Assembly: GCF_001043005.1 (NCBI RefSeq)
Contig: NZ_JYKZ01000013.1
Location: forward strand, 62,001 to 126,000
Direction: 5' to 3'
Length of the DNA: 64,000 nt
Source: Pseudomonas psychrophila
GTDB taxonomy: Bacteria; Pseudomonadota; Gammaproteobacteria; Pseudomonadales; Pseudomonadaceae
The notes beneath the pieces were generated by a model. It saw only the letters and a list, made by a program, of their open reading frames with translations, ran no database searches and was not told the origin of the DNA. Shown one piece after another: positions 43,327 through 53,072 of the stretch. Numbering within the stretch: the first letter of the stretch is position 1; every line of letters starts with the position of its first letter. The position numbers and the translations under genes are program-made.

Positions 43327-45510
43327 TCAGACCGCTTCAAGTTTGGCGTAACCCATCATCAGCCACTTGCTGCCTTCCGAGAAGTTCACTTGAACCCGGG
43401 CCTGTGCGCCTGCGCCTTCGAAGTTGAGGATGACGCCTTCGCCGAAGACTGCGTGCTTAACCATCTGGCCGAGTTTGAATTCGGTCTCTGGGATCTCTGA
43501 GCCACCAAACAGGTTGCTGGCGCTCTGCTTTTGACCTCCACCGAAAGGACGGCTGACGCTGTTGGACAGTCGAACTTCTTGAATCAGGCCTTTAGGCACT
43601 TCTCGCACGAAGCGCGAAACCTTGTTGTAGGTCTCGCTACCGTACAGGCGTCGGGTTTCAGCGTAAGTCATAACCAGATTTTGCATGGCGCGGGTAATAC
43701 CCACGTAAGCCAAGCGCCGTTCCTCTTCAAGGCGACCGGGTTCTTCCAGGCTCATCTTGTGGGGGAACAAGCCTTCTTCCATGCCTACCAGGAACACATA
43801 CGGAAACTCTAGACCCTTGGCGCTGTGCAGCGTCATCAGCTGGATACCGTCTTCATGCTCTTCGGCCTGGGTATCGCCTGCCTCCAGTGAGGCATGGCCG
43901 AGGAAGGCGGCCAATGGCGACAGCTCTTCGTCTTCGTCGTTGCTTTCGAAGTTGCGCGCCGCGCTGACCAGTTCCTCAAGGTTTTCTACCCGGGCCTGGC
44001 CTTTTTCACCTTTTTCCGCCTGGTGGTAGGCAATCAGCCCACTCTGTTCGATCACCGTTTGGGTCATCAGGTGCAGAGGCATGTCCATGACTTTTGCCGC
44101 GAGGTTATCGATCAGTTCGATAAAGCCGCTAATGGCACCTGAAGCCCGCCCCGGGAGAGCTTTGTTGGCGATGAGCTGGCGCATGGCCTCCCACATCGAC
44201 ACATCGCTGTGACGTGCGTGCTCGCGAATGGCTTCGACGGTTTTTTCGCCGATACCCCGAGCCGGTACGTTAATGACCCGCTCCAGCGCCGCATCATTGC
44301 CACGACCTTCGAGCAGGCGCATGTAAGCCATGGCGTTTTTGATTTCTGCGCGCTCGAAGAAGCGCTGGCCACCATAAATGCGGTACGGAATACGTTCGCG
44401 CAGCAACGCTTCTTCAAGCACCCGCGATTGGGCGTTGGAACGGTACAGAATGGCGATATCGCTATGGGCCAGGCCGGTTTTAAGGGCGCTCTCGATGGTC
44501 TCGACCACGTAGCGCGCCTCATCGTGTTCGTTGAAGGCGGCGTACAAATTGATTGCTTCGCCTTCACCGCCGTCCGTCCACAGCTCTTTGCCCATACGGC
44601 CGCTGTTGTTGGCAATCAAGGCGTTGGCCGCTTTGAGGATGCCTGCCGTGGAGCGATAGTTTTGCTCCAGGCGAATAGTCTCGGCATCCGGAAAGTCGGT
44701 TGAGTACTGGTAAATGTTCTCGATTTTCGCGCCGCGCCAGCCGTAGATCGACTGGTCGTCATCGCCTACGACCATCAAGCTGTCGCCGCCTTGGGCCAGC
44801 AATCGCAGCCAGGCATATTGAACGGCGTTGGTGTCCTGGAATTCGTCCACCAGAATGTGGCGGAAGCGTTTCTGGTAGTGCGCCAACAGACCAGGGTTGT
44901 CGCGCCACAGGTCAAGGGCCCGCAGCAGCAGCTCGGAAAAGTCGATGACACCGGCACGCTGGCACGCGACCTCATAGGCCTCGTAAATAGTGCGCATGGT
45001 GGCCAGGAACAAGTCGCCGCTGGCCTGGATATGTTTGGGGCGCAGGCCTTCGTCTTTTTGGCCGTTGATAAACCACTGCGCCTGACGCACTGGCCAGCGC
45101 TGCTCATCCAGCCCCAACTCACGGATCACGCGCTTGACCAAGCGTTGCTGATCATCGCTGTCGAGGATTTGAAAGGTCTGGCTCAGCCCGGCTTCTTGCC
45201 AGTGGGCCCGCAACAGGCGGTGCGCCAGCCCGTGGAAGGTGCCAACCCACATGCCCGCCGGGTTGATACCCATCAGCTGCTCGATGCGGTGGCGCATCTC
45301 GGCGGCGGCCTTGTTGGTGAAGGTCACCGACAGGACTGAGTGGGGTGACGCGTTCTCGACCTGGATCAACCAGGCGATACGGTGCACCAGCACACGGGTT
45401 TTGCCGGAACCTGCGCCGGCCAGAACCAACTGACGCCCAACACTGGCCGTGACGGCCTGACGTTGGGCATCGTTGAGAGAATTTAACAAGAGAGAGAGAT
45501 CATCGCGCAT
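43327..45510 (-). CDS. uvrD: DNA helicase II UvrD
   Basis: This SF1A 3'-5' helicase serves nucleotide-excision and mismatch repair. The 727-residue protein has Walker A GAGSGKTRVLVHR, motif II LVDEFQDTN, motif III VGDDDQSIYGWRGA and motif VI VGITRAMQNL. A C-terminal Tudor-like tail (LGQMVKHAVFGEGVILNFEG) completes the UvrD/PcrA architecture. Confidence 0.97.
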   Translation of the reverse strand: MRDDLSLLLNSLNDAQRQAVTASVGRQLVLAGAGSGKTRVLVHRIAWLIQVENASPHSVLSVTFTNKAAAEMRHRIEQLMGINPAGMWVGTFHGLAHRLLRAHWQEAGLSQTFQILDSDDQQRLVKRVIRELGLDEQRWPVRQAQWFINGQKDEGLRPKHIQASGDLFLATMRTIYEAYEVACQRAGVIDFSELLLRALDLWRDNPGLLAHYQKRFRHILVDEFQDTNAVQYAWLRLLAQGGDSLMVVGDDDQSIYGWRGAKIENIYQYSTDFPDAETIRLEQNYRSTAGILKAANALIANNSGRMGKELWTDGGEGEAINLYAAFNEHDEARYVVETIESALKTGLAHSDIAILYRSNAQSRVLEEALLRERIPYRIYGGQRFFERAEIKNAMAYMRLLEGRGNDAALERVINVPARGIGEKTVEAIREHARHSDVSMWEAMRQLIANKALPGRASGAISGFIELIDNLAAKVMDMPLHLMTQTVIEQSGLIAYHQAEKGEKGQARVENLEELVSAARNFESNDEDEELSPLAAFLGHASLEAGDTQAEEHEDGIQLMTLHSAKGLEFPYVFLVGMEEGLFPHKMSLEEPGRLEEERRLAYVGITRAMQNLVMTYAETRRLYGSETYNKVSRFVREVPKGLIQEVRLSNSVSRPFGGGQKQSASNLFGGSEIPETEFKLGQMVKHAVFGEGVILNFEGAGAQARVQVNFSEGSKWLMMGYAKLEAV

Positions 45511-45701
45511 CGGGGCATTTTAGGGGCTGTTGGCGTTTCATTGCTAGCCACGTAGCGGTCTTGGGCCGAGCGGTCAAAAAGCCTGCCGGTAAATGTACCC
45601 AGCCGGTTTCAGCTATTTAATACGGTGTGCGTTTGGTCGCGGGCATAGCTTGTGTATGCTCGGGCGACTTTTTGGCCCCTCTACTGATAAGAATTTCGCC
45701 G

Positions 45702-47237
45702 ATGGTTCAGAGTTTAAATTCGCCGGGAATTTTTTTCGGCCTAGGGTTCGGTATTTTTCTGCTGGTGAGTGGTCTTGGTTGGCAAGTAAAACGGATCAAT
45801 CAGCGTCAAAAGGCTCAGCGCTTGCGCCATCAAGGCCTTTTCGAAGACTTGCAGCAAGCCAATGTCCGCAGTGAACAACTGAACTCTGAGCTTTTGCGCG
45901 AAGTAGAGCTGCGCCGTCTCGTTGAGGCACGGGTGCGCCGCCTTGCCCATTTCGATGAGCTAACCGGGCTGGCCAACCGCCTCTTGTTCAAGGAGCGACT
46001 GGAAGAGGCCAGTCAGCGAGTTCGCCAGGGCTCGTGCAACCTCACGTTGCTGCACATCAATCTCGATCGTTTCAAATTGCTCAATGACAATCTTGGGCAC
46101 GATCTGGCTGATCATGTGTTGCAAAAAATGGCAGAGCGCATAAGCAAGGCCTTGCCTGAGGCCGACACCATTGCGCGGCTCTCGGGTGATGAGTTTGCCG
46201 TGCTGTTTGATGCGTACAGCAGCCTGACCAGTCTGGCGCGGGTAGCGACCCGGCTGCTGGAAAGGCTCGGCCGGCCACTGTTGGTTGATGGTCATGAGTT
46301 GATCATCAGTGTGTCCATGGGCATCAGTCTGTTACCGGGCAGTGCACGTGACATCACAACCCTGGTCCATCAGGCCAATAAAGCCATGCGCCAGGCCAAG
46401 CATCTGGGCGGCGGTACTTTCCAGTTCTACAGTCACAGCCTGCAACACAGCACCCTGGAGCGCTTGCAGCTGGAAAGTCAGCTGCGAAAAGCCATTGCCC
46501 TGGGCCAGCTGGATGTTTTTTATCAACCCAAACTCTGTCTGGCGACGGGGCGCCTGCACGCTGCTGAAGCGCTGGTCCGCTGGGATCATCCGCAGTTGGG
46601 CAGCGTCCCTCCGAGCGACTTTATCGCCTTGGCCGAGGAGACCGGCCTGATCAGCGCCATCGGAGAATTCGTGTTGCGCGAAGCCTGTCGGCAAGCCTGT
46701 GAATGGCAGGGCACAGGGCTGGCGCCGATACGAGTGTCGGTGAACCTGTCGGGGCATCAATTACGCCAGGGCAAGCTGGTCAGCCTGGTGCGTCAGGTGC
46801 TCGAAGAAACCGGCCTGGCGCCGCACTGCCTGGAGCTTGAGCTGACAGAAAGCCAGTTGCTCGACAATGTTGAATACGTCATCGCGACCTTCCAGCAATT
46901 GCATGAGTTGGGGGTGAAGCTGGCGATTGATGATTTCGGTACCGGTTATTCATCCCTCAGTTACCTCAAACGCTTTGCAGTGGACTACGTGAAGATCGAT
47001 AAAACCTTTATTCACGGCCTGGGACGCTGCAGTGAGGACGAGGCCATCACGCTTGCGATCATCTCCATGGCCCATAGCCTCGACCTCAAAGTAGTGGCCG
47101 AAGGTGTCGAAAACGAGGCGCAGCTGGCATTTCTCAAGGCTCGGCGGTGCGATGAAGTGCAGGGTTACTTGATCAGTCGTCCGGTGAACGCTGCGTACTT
47201 TGGCGATTTATTGCGCACTGGTGTAGTGGATTTGTAG
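45702..47237 (+). CDS. membrane-associated GGDEF-EAL protein, probable c-di-GMP phosphodiesterase
   Basis: This 511-residue protein has one N-terminal membrane helix (GIFFGLGFGIFLLVSGLGW), a short coiled coil, a GGDEF domain with SGDEF at the active site, and an EAL domain. The EAL motifs are intact: EALVRW, LELELTES, DDFGTGYSSLSYLKRF, DYVKIDKTF and EGVENEAQ. The degenerate G position makes cyclase activity doubtful, so net hydrolysis of c-di-GMP is likely. ATG 45702 begins MVQSLNSPG; an in-frame start exists at 45627. Confidence 0.85.
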   Translation: MVQSLNSPGIFFGLGFGIFLLVSGLGWQVKRINQRQKAQRLRHQGLFEDLQQANVRSEQLNSELLREVELRRLVEARVRRLAHFDELTGLANRLLFKERLEEASQRVRQGSCNLTLLHINLDRFKLLNDNLGHDLADHVLQKMAERISKALPEADTIARLSGDEFAVLFDAYSSLTSLARVATRLLERLGRPLLVDGHELIISVSMGISLLPGSARDITTLVHQANKAMRQAKHLGGGTFQFYSHSLQHSTLERLQLESQLRKAIALGQLDVFYQPKLCLATGRLHAAEALVRWDHPQLGSVPPSDFIALAEETGLISAIGEFVLREACRQACEWQGTGLAPIRVSVNLSGHQLRQGKLVSLVRQVLEETGLAPHCLELELTESQLLDNVEYVIATFQQLHELGVKLAIDDFGTGYSSLSYLKRFAVDYVKIDKTFIHGLGRCSEDEAITLAIISMAHSLDLKVVAEGVENEAQLAFLKARRCDEVQGYLISRPVNAAYFGDLLRTGVVDL

Positions 47238-47325
47238 TGCCAAAAAGGGCTACATCGCCCTGAAGCTGCATGAATCAAGGGAAAGAGAAGGGGAAGACAG
47301 GGTGTATTGGGTGGGCAGAAAGCGA

Positions 47326-47350
47326 ATTCTTGTAGTATAACTACAAGAAT
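47326..47350. promoter_or_regulatory. palindromic operator upstream of rccR
   Basis: ATTCTTGTAGT (47326-47336) and ACTACAAGAAT (47340-47350) form perfect 11-bp arms around ATA. The site lies 45 bp before the regulator start. RpiR-type regulators bind such TGTAGT-type palindromes, so autoregulation is likely. Confidence 0.7.
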
Positions 47351-47394
47351 GCTACATCCCCGGCGCCCGCCGCTTACAGACCGAGTCCTGCCCT

Positions 47395-48261
47395 TTGAAC
47401 CTGCTGCAACATATTGCCCAGTCACGCCACCTGTTACGTAAATCGGAACTCAAGGTCGCCGATCACGTGCTGCTTGATCCTGCGGCTGTAATGCACAGTT
47501 CCATGGCCGACCTTGCCCACAATGTCGGCATCAGTGAGCCCACCATCGTGCGCTTTTGCCGGGCGATTGGCTGTTCCGGGTTCCAGGACTTGAAACTCAA
47601 GCTGGCGCAAAGCCTGGCAGCAGGCGCCAGCTTTGGTCAGTTCGCAATCCATGAAGACGATTCGGTTGCGGACTACAGCCTGAAAATTTTCGACACCACG
47701 CTGCACACCCTGATGGAGGTGCGCGAGAAGCTTGATCCCGCCGCCCTGCAGCGTGCGGTGACGGCCATGTCGCAAGCGCAGCGAGTCGAGTTTTATGGTT
47801 TCGGTGCCTCGGGTGCCGTTGCGGCAGATGCCCAGCACAAGTTTTTCCGCCTGTTACTGACAGCCGCGGCGTACTCCGACCCGCACATGCAGGCGATGTC
47901 GGCTGCGACCTTGAAGCCTACCGACGTGGCAATTTGCATCTCCCAGTCGGGCCGCTCCAAAGATTTGCTGATTACGGCCAATCTGGTGCGTGAAAGCGGC
48001 GCGACCTTGATCACCTTGTGTCCGAGCCAAACGCCGTTGGCGGAGCTTGCGACCGTCAATCTGGCGATCGATGTGCACGAAGACACCGAAATCTATACCC
48101 CGCTGACTTCGCGTATCGCTCACCTGGTGGTGATTGACGTGCTGGCGATGGGCGTTGCCATGGCCCGCGGCCCGAGCCTGGTCAACCACCTCAAAAGCGT
48201 CAAGCGCAGCCTGCGCAGCTTGCGCTTGTCGCCAAAGTCGCTGAAAAGCCACGAAGATTAA
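47395..48261 (+). CDS. rccR: RpiR-family regulator of central carbon metabolism (RccR-like)
   Basis: This 288-residue protein has an N-terminal RpiR helix-turn-helix (SSMADLAHNVGISEPTIVRFCRAIGCSG) and a C-terminal SIS sugar-phosphate domain (FYGFGASGAVAADAQHKFFRL, ICISQSGRSKDLL). It begins at TTG 47395. Its place beside pycAB and uvrD matches the Pseudomonas RccR gene, which senses KDPG and controls pyruvate metabolism and the glyoxylate shunt. It is distinct from HexR by sequence. The symbol rests on synteny and family. Confidence 0.78.
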   Translation: MNLLQHIAQSRHLLRKSELKVADHVLLDPAAVMHSSMADLAHNVGISEPTIVRFCRAIGCSGFQDLKLKLAQSLAAGASFGQFAIHEDDSVADYSLKIFDTTLHTLMEVREKLDPAALQRAVTAMSQAQRVEFYGFGASGAVAADAQHKFFRLLLTAAAYSDPHMQAMSAATLKPTDVAICISQSGRSKDLLITANLVRESGATLITLCPSQTPLAELATVNLAIDVHEDTEIYTPLTSRIAHLVVIDVLAMGVAMARGPSLVNHLKSVKRSLRSLRLSPKSLKSHED

Positions 48262-48263
48262 TT

Positions 48264-48350
48264 GTGGGAGCGGGCTTGCTCGCGATGGCATCGCTGAAGC
48301 TTTCCTGACAGGCCGCGTTGCCTGAATCGCGATCAAGCGCCCTCCCGCAC
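48264..48350. repeat. REPIN with degenerate right arm
   Basis: The left arm GTGGGAGCGGGCTTGCTCGC (48264-48283) is intact. The right arm (48326-48350) carries several substitutions. It lies just after rccR. Confidence 0.75.
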
Positions 48351-48453
48351 AGTACTCATATTCAGCCTTCATCCCCCTGTCATCCCATCTTCGCCAAGTC
48401 GTCACAAACAAAGTGCATCTTGAAACTCCCGTACACGCCTTGGGAGACTCGAA

Positions 48454-48666
48454 ATGGCTCAGCCTTACGAAGAACGCAATAGCGCCGTCAAAACCCGCCG
48501 TCAGCAAGAAGACCAGCGCCGCATGGCCTTCCGTCGAGCGATTGAAGAGCATACGAACCAGCGCCAGCTGCGTCTGGAAACCTCTGACTACCCGGATCTT
48601 GGCGCCATCAACTATTGGCAGGCAGCGTCGGCAAGTGACCGTCGAAGCGCTCAACCAGCTCGCTGA
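48454..48666 (+). CDS. small conserved protein of the PA3496 family (putative envelope integrity)
   Basis: This 70-residue, highly charged protein has the core EERNSAVKTRRQQEDQRRMAFRRAIEEH, followed by a YPDLGAINYWQ-type tail. The start ATG 48454 has GGGAGA upstream. It has no membrane segment. Its 3' end overlaps the 3' end of the opposite-strand LysR gene by 59 bp. The family name is suggestive only. Confidence 0.75.
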   Translation: MAQPYEERNSAVKTRRQQEDQRRMAFRRAIEEHTNQRQLRLETSDYPDLGAINYWQAASASDRRSAQPAR

Positions 48667-49570
48667 TTTGCAGGCGCTCACTGCGAATAAACCCCAGAAA
48701 CGCATGGGCCACCGGTGACAGGCGCTTGGCTTTGGCCTGCACCACGCACCAACTGCGATACAGCGGCAACTCTTCGACCGGCAACTCGCGCAACAGGCCG
48801 GTTGCAAGCTCCAGGCTGACGGCGTGGCGTGTTAACAGCGCCACGCCCAGTCCGGCCACCGCACACTCGCGTTGAGACTCATTGGATGACACTTCCAGCG
48901 TTTGACTGAAGTGAACGCGCTTCTCCTTGAAGTACTCCTCGCACGCCAGGCGCGTGCCCGAACCCTGCTCGCGCATCAGCAAGGTATAAGGCTCCAGGTC
49001 CTGCAAATGCAGGGGGCCACGACTGCACAGCGGGTGGTCTACCGGTGCGACGGCAACAATCGGGTTATTCAAAAAGGGCAGAAACTCCAGGCCCATGTCC
49101 TGCGGCACCATCGACATGATCACCAGATCGTCGCGGTTATCCGACAGTCGACGAACGGCTTGCGCCCGATTGACCACCGTTAGCTGCAAATTGACCTCCG
49201 GGTGCTGGCGCTTGAACGCAGCAAACAGGTGCGGCACGAAATACTTTGCGCTCGATTCAACCGCCAACTTCAGCTGACCTTGCAACGACCCGAGCATGTC
49301 CGAGAGCTGCATGTCGAGGTTTTCAAGGCGCCCGAAAATATCCCGGCTGGCCAACTGAAGCGCTTCAGCCGCCTCGGTCATGTACAGTTTTTTGCCTACG
49401 TAATCGAACAAAGGCTGACCAATCAGCTCTTCAAGCTGACGAATTTGCAGACTTACGGCGGGTTGTGTCAGCGACATTTCTTCTGCAGCGCGGCTGTATG
49501 AGCGCAAATCACAGACTTCGTTGAACACCTGTAATTGACGAAAAGTGATACGCATCAATGACTTACGCAT
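48608..49570 (-). CDS. LysR-family regulator divergent from pyruvate carboxylase
   Basis: This 320-residue LysR regulator has an N-terminal winged helix (LRSYSRAAEEMSLTQPAVSLQIRQLEELIG) of the CbbR/CysB type and a C-terminal periplasmic-binding-like effector domain. It is divergent from pycA and matches the position of PA5437. It very likely controls pycAB. An alternative start is Met6 at 49555. Confidence 0.88.
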   Translation of the reverse strand: MRKSLMRITFRQLQVFNEVCDLRSYSRAAEEMSLTQPAVSLQIRQLEELIGQPLFDYVGKKLYMTEAAEALQLASRDIFGRLENLDMQLSDMLGSLQGQLKLAVESSAKYFVPHLFAAFKRQHPEVNLQLTVVNRAQAVRRLSDNRDDLVIMSMVPQDMGLEFLPFLNNPIVAVAPVDHPLCSRGPLHLQDLEPYTLLMREQGSGTRLACEEYFKEKRVHFSQTLEVSSNESQRECAVAGLGVALLTRHAVSLELATGLLRELPVEELPLYRSWCVVQAKAKRLSPVAHAFLGFIRSERLQISELVERFDGHLPTLPANS

Positions 49571-49608
49571 TTTTATAAAAGTATCCGAAGCGGCAAGTTG
49601 ATTAACTA

Positions 49609-49624
49609 TAAGTTGTTACTTATG
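49609..49624. promoter_or_regulatory. LysR-type operator in the lysR-pycA gap
   Basis: ATAAGT and ACTTAT are inverted around TGTT. The site lies 39 bp from the LysR start and about 137 bp from pycA, a usual position for a LysR recognition site. No consensus promoter was placed. Confidence 0.5.
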
Positions 49625-49760
49625 CACGACCCAAGAATTATTGATTTTTGTTTATTGCTGCGTGGGTCTAGTGTGGCGACACAACGGTTCAGACACATTT
49701 GGACACGTGCCGACCTGGTCTAGCAGGTCGTTTGTTCCATGGGCTTTAGGGAAAATCCAA

Positions 49761-51176
49761 GTGATAAAAAAGATCCTGATCGCCAACCGCGGAGAAATTG
49801 CCGTCCGCATCGTGCGTGCCTGCGCCGAGATGGGTATTCGTTCCGTGGCGGTCTATTCCGAAGCGGATCGACATGCCTTGCACGTTAAACGTGCCGATGA
49901 AGCCCACAGCATTGGCGAAGACCCGCTGGCCGGTTATTTGAACCCGCGCAAGCTGGTGAACCTGGCTGTTGAAACCGGTTGTGATGCCCTGCATCCCGGT
50001 TATGGTTTTCTGTCAGAAAATGCAGAGCTGGCTGATATTTGCGCCGAGCGCGGAATCAAGTTCATCGGCCCGTCCGCTGAAGTCATCCGCCGCATGGGCG
50101 ACAAGACTGAAGCGCGTCGCAGCATGATCAAGGCCGGCGTGCCGGTCACGCCCGGTACTGAAGGCAACGTTGCCGATATCCACGAAGCATTGCTCGAAGG
50201 CGAGCGCATTGGCTATCCGGTCATGCTCAAAGCCACCTCGGGTGGTGGCGGACGCGGGATTCGTCGCTGCAACAGCCGTGAAGAACTGGAGCAAGCCTTT
50301 CCTCGAGTGATCTCTGAAGCCACCAAAGCCTTTGGCTCGGCAGAAGTGTTCCTGGAAAAGTGCATCGTTAACCCCAAGCACATCGAAGCGCAGATCCTCG
50401 GTGACAGTTTTGGCAACGTAGTGCATTTGTTTGAGCGCGACTGCTCGATCCAGCGTCGCAACCAAAAGCTCATCGAAATTGCCCCAAGCCCTCAGCTGAC
50501 CCCGGAGCAGCGCGCCTACATCGGCGACCTGTCGGTACGCGCCGCCAAGGCGGTGGGTTACGAGAACGCCGGTACCGTGGAGTTCCTGCTCGCCGAGGGC
50601 GAGGTGTACTTCATGGAGATGAACACCCGGGTGCAGGTGGAACACACCATCACCGAAGAAATCACCGGCATCGACATTGTTCGTGAACAAATTCGCATCG
50701 CCTCCGGCCTGCCGTTGTCGATCAAGCAAGAAGACATCCAGCACCGCGGTTTTGCCCTGCAGTTCCGGATCAATGCTGAAGACCCGAAAAACAACTTCCT
50801 GCCCAGCTTCGGCAAGATCACCCGTTACTACGCGCCCGGCGGTCCTGGCGTGCGTACCGACACGGCGATCTACACCGGCTACACCATCCCGCCGTATTAC
50901 GACTCCATGTGTCTGAAGCTGGTGGTGTGGGCCCTGACCTGGGAAGAAGCGATGGACCGTGGTTTGCGCGCCCTCGACGACATGCGTCTGCAAGGGGTCA
51001 AAACCACCGCCGCGTATTACCAGGAAATCCTGCGTAACCCGGAATTCCGTAGTGGCCAGTTCAATACCAGCTTCGTAGAAAGCCATCCAGAACTGACCAA
51101 CTACTCGATCAAGCGCAAACCCGAAGAGCTGGCCCTGGCCATCGCTGCCGCCATTGCCGCCCACGCAGGCCTGTGA
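49761..51176 (+). CDS. pycA: pyruvate carboxylase subunit A (biotin carboxylase)
   Basis: This is the biotin carboxylase half of the two-subunit pyruvate carboxylase that makes oxaloacetate. From GTG 49761 it has 471 residues, beginning MIKKILIANRGEIAVRIVRA. It has the ATP-grasp glycine loop MLKATSGGGGRGI, the active-site MEMNTRVQVEHTITEEITGID and a conserved RINAEDP. An upstream in-frame extension lacks family similarity. pycB starts 11 bp after its stop. Confidence 0.93.
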   Translation: MIKKILIANRGEIAVRIVRACAEMGIRSVAVYSEADRHALHVKRADEAHSIGEDPLAGYLNPRKLVNLAVETGCDALHPGYGFLSENAELADICAERGIKFIGPSAEVIRRMGDKTEARRSMIKAGVPVTPGTEGNVADIHEALLEGERIGYPVMLKATSGGGGRGIRRCNSREELEQAFPRVISEATKAFGSAEVFLEKCIVNPKHIEAQILGDSFGNVVHLFERDCSIQRRNQKLIEIAPSPQLTPEQRAYIGDLSVRAAKAVGYENAGTVEFLLAEGEVYFMEMNTRVQVEHTITEEITGIDIVREQIRIASGLPLSIKQEDIQHRGFALQFRINAEDPKNNFLPSFGKITRYYAPGGPGVRTDTAIYTGYTIPPYYDSMCLKLVVWALTWEEAMDRGLRALDDMRLQGVKTTAAYYQEILRNPEFRSGQFNTSFVESHPELTNYSIKRKPEELALAIAAAIAAHAGL

Positions 51177-51187
51177 GGAATATTTTC

Positions 51188-52996
51188 ATGTCCAAGAAGA
51201 TCTTTGTAACTGACACCATCCTGCGTGACGCCCACCAGTCGCTGCTGGCTACCCGCATGCGCACTGAAGACATGCTGCCGATTTGCGACAAGCTCGACAA
51301 AGTCGGCTACTGGTCGCTGGAAGTCTGGGGCGGCGCCACTTTTGACGCTTGCGTACGCTTCCTCAAGGAAGACCCGTGGGAGCGTCTGCGCCAACTGCGT
51401 GCCGCCTTGCCTAACACTCGCCTGCAAATGCTGTTGCGCGGCCAGAACCTGCTTGGCTATCGCCACTACAGCGATGACGTGGTCAAAGCCTTCGTCGCCA
51501 AAGCTGCGGTCAACGGCATCGACGTGTTCCGCATTTTCGACGCCATGAACGACGTCCGTAACCTGCGCGTCGCCATCGAAGCGGTCAAGGCTGCTGGCAA
51601 GCACGCTCAGGGCACCATCGCCTATACCACCAGCCCGGTGCATACCACTGAAGCGTTTGTGGCCCAAGCCAAGCAGATGGAGGCCATGGGTTGCGACTCT
51701 GTTGCAATCAAGGACATGGCTGGTTTGTTGACCCCGTTCGCCACTGGCGATCTGGTCAAGGCGCTGAAGGCTGAAATCAGCCTGCCAATCTTTATTCACT
51801 CCCATGACACCGCGGGTCTGGCTTCGATGTGCCAGCTCAAGGCGATTGAAAACGGCGCCGACCACATCGACACCGCCATCTCCAGCTTTGCGTGGGGCAC
51901 CAGCCACCCGGGTACAGAGTCGATGGTAGCGGCCCTCAAAGGCAGCGAATACGACACCGGTCTTGACCTGTCATTGCTGCAGGAAATTGGCTTGTACTTC
52001 TATGCGGTGCGTAAGAAGTATCACCAGTTTGAAAGCGAATTCACCGCAGTCGACACCCGTGTTCAAGTCAATCAGGTGCCAGGCGGGATGATTTCCAACC
52101 TTGCCAACCAGCTCAAGGAACAGGGCGCCCTGAACCGCATGAGCGAAGTGCTGGCCGAAATCCCGCGTGTTCGTGAGGACCTGGGCTTCCCGCCGTTGGT
52201 AACGCCGACTTCGCAAATCGTCGGCACCCAGGCGTTCTTCAACGTGCTGGCTGGCGAGCGCTACAAAACCATCACCAACGAAGTGAAGCTGTACCTGCAA
52301 GGTGGTTACGGTAAGGCGCCGGGCGTGGTCAACGAGCAACTGCGCCGTCAGGCTATCGGCAACGAAGAGCTGATCGATGTACGTCCTGCTGACCTGCTAA
52401 AGCCAGAAATGGTCAAGTTGCGTGCTGAGATTGGTGCTTTGGCCAAGTCGGAAGAAGACGTACTGACCTTCGCCATGTTCCCGGACATCGGCCGCAAGTT
52501 CCTCGAAGAGCGTGCTGCAGGCACCTTGGCTCCGGAAGTCTTGCTGCCGATTCCTGAGGCGGGCGGCGTCACCAAGGCAAGCGGTGAGGGCGTGCCGACT
52601 GAATTCGTGATCGACGTACACGGCGAAAGCTACCGCGTTGATATCACCGGTGTGGGCGTCAAGGCAGAAGGCAAGCGTCACTTCTACCTGTCCATCGACG
52701 GCATGCCGGAAGAGGTGGTGTTCGAGCCGCTCAACGAATTCGTGGGTGGCACTTCGAGCAAACGCAAGCAAGCCAGCGAGCCGGGCCACGTGAGCACTGC
52801 AATGCCGGGCAACATCGTTGATGTACTGGTTGCTGTAGGCGACGTCGTCAAGGCTGGCCAGTCGGTACTGATCACCGAAGCGATGAAAATGGAGACCGAA
52901 GTTCAGGCCGCCATCGCTGGCAAAATCGTCACCATCCACGTCATTAAAGGCGACCGCGTTAACCCGGGCGAAATTCTGATCGAAATCGAAGCCTGA
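51188..52996 (+). CDS. pycB: pyruvate carboxylase subunit B / oxaloacetate decarboxylase-alpha type, with biotin domain
   Basis: This is the carboxyltransferase plus biotin-carrier half. It has 602 residues from ATG 51188 (MSKKIFVTDTILRDAHQSL). The HMG-CoA-lyase-like barrel comes first and the conserved domain follows. The C-terminal biotinyl domain has the biotinylated K567 in ITEAMKMETEV. With pycA it forms the alpha4-beta4 type enzyme known in Pseudomonas. The sequence is close to the oxaloacetate decarboxylase alpha subunit, but no beta or gamma Na+-pump subunit genes are nearby. Confidence 0.93.
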   Translation: MSKKIFVTDTILRDAHQSLLATRMRTEDMLPICDKLDKVGYWSLEVWGGATFDACVRFLKEDPWERLRQLRAALPNTRLQMLLRGQNLLGYRHYSDDVVKAFVAKAAVNGIDVFRIFDAMNDVRNLRVAIEAVKAAGKHAQGTIAYTTSPVHTTEAFVAQAKQMEAMGCDSVAIKDMAGLLTPFATGDLVKALKAEISLPIFIHSHDTAGLASMCQLKAIENGADHIDTAISSFAWGTSHPGTESMVAALKGSEYDTGLDLSLLQEIGLYFYAVRKKYHQFESEFTAVDTRVQVNQVPGGMISNLANQLKEQGALNRMSEVLAEIPRVREDLGFPPLVTPTSQIVGTQAFFNVLAGERYKTITNEVKLYLQGGYGKAPGVVNEQLRRQAIGNEELIDVRPADLLKPEMVKLRAEIGALAKSEEDVLTFAMFPDIGRKFLEERAAGTLAPEVLLPIPEAGGVTKASGEGVPTEFVIDVHGESYRVDITGVGVKAEGKRHFYLSIDGMPEEVVFEPLNEFVGGTSSKRKQASEPGHVSTAMPGNIVDVLVAVGDVVKAGQSVLITEAMKMETEVQAAIAGKIVTIHVIKGDRVNPGEILIEIEA

Positions 52997-53028
52997 TACC
53001 GCCTTTGATACAAACGCTTTAAACCTCG

Positions 53029-53054
53029 GGGGAGCATGTGCTCCCCTTTTTTTT
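53029..53054 (+). terminator. terminator of the pyc operon
   Basis: GGGGAGCA and TGCTCCCC form a perfect 8-bp stem around TG, followed by eight T residues. It is 33 bp after the pycB stop. Confidence 0.93.
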
Positions 53055-53072
53055 CGACTGACTTTTTATATC

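Noticed and set aside
51188..52996. Na+-pumping oxaloacetate decarboxylase
   Set aside because: The alpha-subunit-like protein could belong to it, but beta and gamma membrane subunits are missing and a biotin carboxylase gene is coupled, which fits pyruvate carboxylase.
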